From the NCBI GenBank assembly GCA_033032175.1, contig CM065318.1, forward strand, positions 6,200,001 through 6,264,000: a stretch of DNA of 64,000 bases. Reading direction: 5' to 3'. The notes beneath the pieces are model-generated. The model was not told where the DNA came from. It worked only from the letters and a program-made list of their open reading frames with translations, and searched no databases. Source of the stretch: Saturnia japonica. Its lineage: Eukaryota; Arthropoda; Insecta; Lepidoptera; Saturniidae. Of this stretch, positions 62,476-64,000 are shown piece after piece (within the stretch, counting starts at the first letter, position 1; the number at the start of each line of letters is the position of its first letter). A program made the translations under genes and the position numbers.

Positions 62476-62777
62476 TAGCGACATCTATCTCGTCACATAC
62501 GAACTATCCTACACCGCGATATTAAAATTAACTCAACAATTGGAATATATACAAGAAACCGACAATTTTTTTTTTTTGAACTGACTACACTGTTAGCCTT
62601 CGGGGCCCTATCCAAAAAACAGAGCCGCTGTGGCTTTTACAGCTTGGGGGCGAGCGCTTAGGGCACTCAGCCGCGAAAATTGCCTCCATATATGGTTCTT
62701 GTATATATTCCAATTGTTGAGTTAATTTTAATATCGCGATGTAGGATAGTTCATATGGGGCGAAATAGATGTCGCTA
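62476..62777. repeat. 85-bp near-perfect inverted repeat around repeat A
   Basis: Left arm 62476-62560, right arm 62694-62777. The arms differ at about five bases and one single-base gap. The 133-bp spacer carries a copy of repeat A. Shared words include ttgtatatattccaattgtt and tagatgtcgcta. The structure could fold into a long hairpin. Confidence 0.9.
62565..62672 (-). repeat. Dispersed repeat family A, copy 4
   Basis: T run, ctgactacactgttagcctt, cggggccctatccaaaaaac, gagccgctgtggcttttaca, then gggggcgagcgcttagggca, which also matches the reverse complement of 3645-3670. Confidence 0.75.
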
Positions 62778-63204
62778 TATCGGCTGTTGTCTGGCGGACT
62801 AAGGCGCCAAAAAAGTATAACTTCCAAAACCAGCAGAACCACCTCAAAAAAAAATCAATAAACAGTTTCAAAAACAATATGTATGCAATAAATGAAGATT
62901 GGAAATAAATTGCATTATCTAAAGTCAGTGGGCATGACGAATGTAATTATACGTCTCAGAAATAAGAAATGGCAACTAATTTAATTCACTTTGATATTGT
63001 GGAACTTCAAGTAAGGTTTCTCAATTTTAAGTTTTACGTCATTAGGGTAGGAATTTGTATTTGTATATTTATTAACTATAGACAGATGGGTTTGGTTTTT
63101 TAAAGTGAAACTTCTTAGAAAGTGAAATTTCAAGGGCGCATTACGCTTAGGCACATTTCGTTACATGAGAAAGAAGAAAAAAGACAGCTATACATTGTAT
63201 TTTT

Positions 63205-63300
63205 ATCAGTGTATCATCACACTTGATGTTGAGTGATGATGTGGGTGAAAATACGTTAGATTCAGAAATGGAACTTGCTCTATTACCTACATCAATAACC
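63205..63300 (+). repeat. Dispersed repeat family D, copy 4
   Basis: cacttgatgttgagtgatga followed by a diverged body like 35968-36130. Confidence 0.45.
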
Positions 63301-63514
63301 TGGAACCATTTTTTAACTTGTAAATGTGAAAAGCTTTTAATTCCTCCTAATCGATATTTTTAGACTAGGACCCGAGTGAATTTGCCAGTACATAAAAATA
63401 TTTCTAAGACAGTACGTAACACGTGGGCAGAAGTGGATTAAAGGAATTAGCACCTCAAAGGCGACCACTCGAAGGCTAGTCGAAAAAGGGTTTTTTCTTG
63501 GAAGAAACAACAAA

Positions 63515-63590
63515 CAAGCGTGTTGTCCATCTGATGGAAAGTGGGCACTGCGGCCTATAGCTATTTATAAAAGCCTTACATAATTGTAAT
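63515..63590 (+). repeat. Dispersed repeat family H, copy 2
   Basis: gtccatctgatggaaagtgg, gcactgcggcctatag: the usual lepidopteran form is a 'ctgatggtaagtgg.caccgc.gcccatag' tail. Confidence 0.5.
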
Positions 63591-63907
63591 ATATTATCAT
63601 ATTTTCATTCAGATTAGAAAACTCTTCGTGGGCCTTGCCTTGAGCTGCATTAAATCTTTAATACATGAAGCTTAACTGTCGCTACCTAAGAGAGCACAGA
63701 TACATATTTTTTTACAATTTTTACCAATTACATGTATTTTGAACTGAGGGCAGTCATTAATTGGTCAGTCACTACAGGTACAATAGTACAGTGCTCGCGG
63801 TCGATAGGGTTCACACCTGTACCATTCTCGCAACCAGGGGTTCACAGCAGAAACGGATTGACTTTATTGTTTTTGGTTATGAAGTAACATTTATAAAATC
63901 GCATTCA

Positions 63908-64000
63908 AGCAATGATAGCTCAGTGTTAGCGTGTAACTAACACGATGGGAGTTCAAATTCCTGCAATGAGCCTAAGCTTTTGGTGAAGGAGAACATCGTG
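63908..64000 (+). repeat. Bm1-like tRNA-derived SINE, cut by window edge
   Basis: An A-box-like gatagctcagtgttagcg and B-box-like gagttcaaattcc stand at tRNA-like spacing, followed by ggtgaaggagaacatcgtg, the well-known body of lepidopteran Bm1-type SINEs. It is not a functional tRNA: the arms do not pair into a full cloverleaf and the SINE body follows. Confidence 0.8.

Noticed and set aside
63908..63980. tRNA-like sequence with A and B boxes
   Set aside because: It is followed by a Bm1-type SINE body and the stems do not pair well, so it is a SINE head and not a tRNA gene.
1..64000. CRISPR arrays, operons, integrated viral genes
   Set aside because: No regularly spaced repeats, no bacterial-type gene packing and no recognisable viral or LTR-element genes were seen.

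Overview
The window looks like nuclear DNA of a moth or butterfly. It is AT-rich, its genes have introns, and it is full of dispersed repeats of kinds I associate with Lepidoptera: a Bm1-like tRNA-derived SINE at the right edge, RTE-like, R1-like and Jockey-like LINE pieces, and short non-autonomous elements. No CRISPR array, operon, rRNA or free-standing tRNA gene was seen.

Layout. (1) 1-2167: a long open frame, cut by the left edge, for a DDE-transposase-like protein. (2) 2168-13940: repeats only. The main one is an RTE-like LINE on the minus strand (about 4900-8960), split by a 2.1 kb pogo/Tigger DNA transposon (6065-8185) with a TA duplication. A hAT-like inverted-repeat element lies at 10326-11495. 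(3) 13941-27163 (+): a six-exon gene for the ER membrane protein STIMATE/TMEM110 (250 aa). Its introns hold a second, decayed Tigger, a TTAA-flanked inverted-repeat element, an R1-like LINE piece and a GC-rich tandem repeat. (4) 27164-34039: AT-rich intergenic DNA. (5) 34040-49131 (+): an axonemal inner-arm dynein heavy chain of 3933 aa in only two exons; 3888 residues come from one 11.7 kb exon. (6) 49132-52537: LINE debris and a stray partial copy of an exon from the next gene. (7) 52538-55510 (-): a five-exon gene, assembled here from splice signals, for a 199-aa coiled-coil protein that may be CCDC172-like. (8) 56168-61256 (+): Srek1, a two-RRM, RS-rich splicing factor (588 aa), head to head with gene 7. 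(9) 61257-64000: repeats, including an 85-bp near-perfect inverted repeat.

The genes do not form a pathway. The dynein chain and, if the family guess holds, the coiled-coil protein both point to the sperm axoneme. Stimate (ER calcium entry) and Srek1 (splicing) are general cell genes. All exon models come from reading frame and splice-site agreement without transcripts; every intron phase given here was checked to fit.
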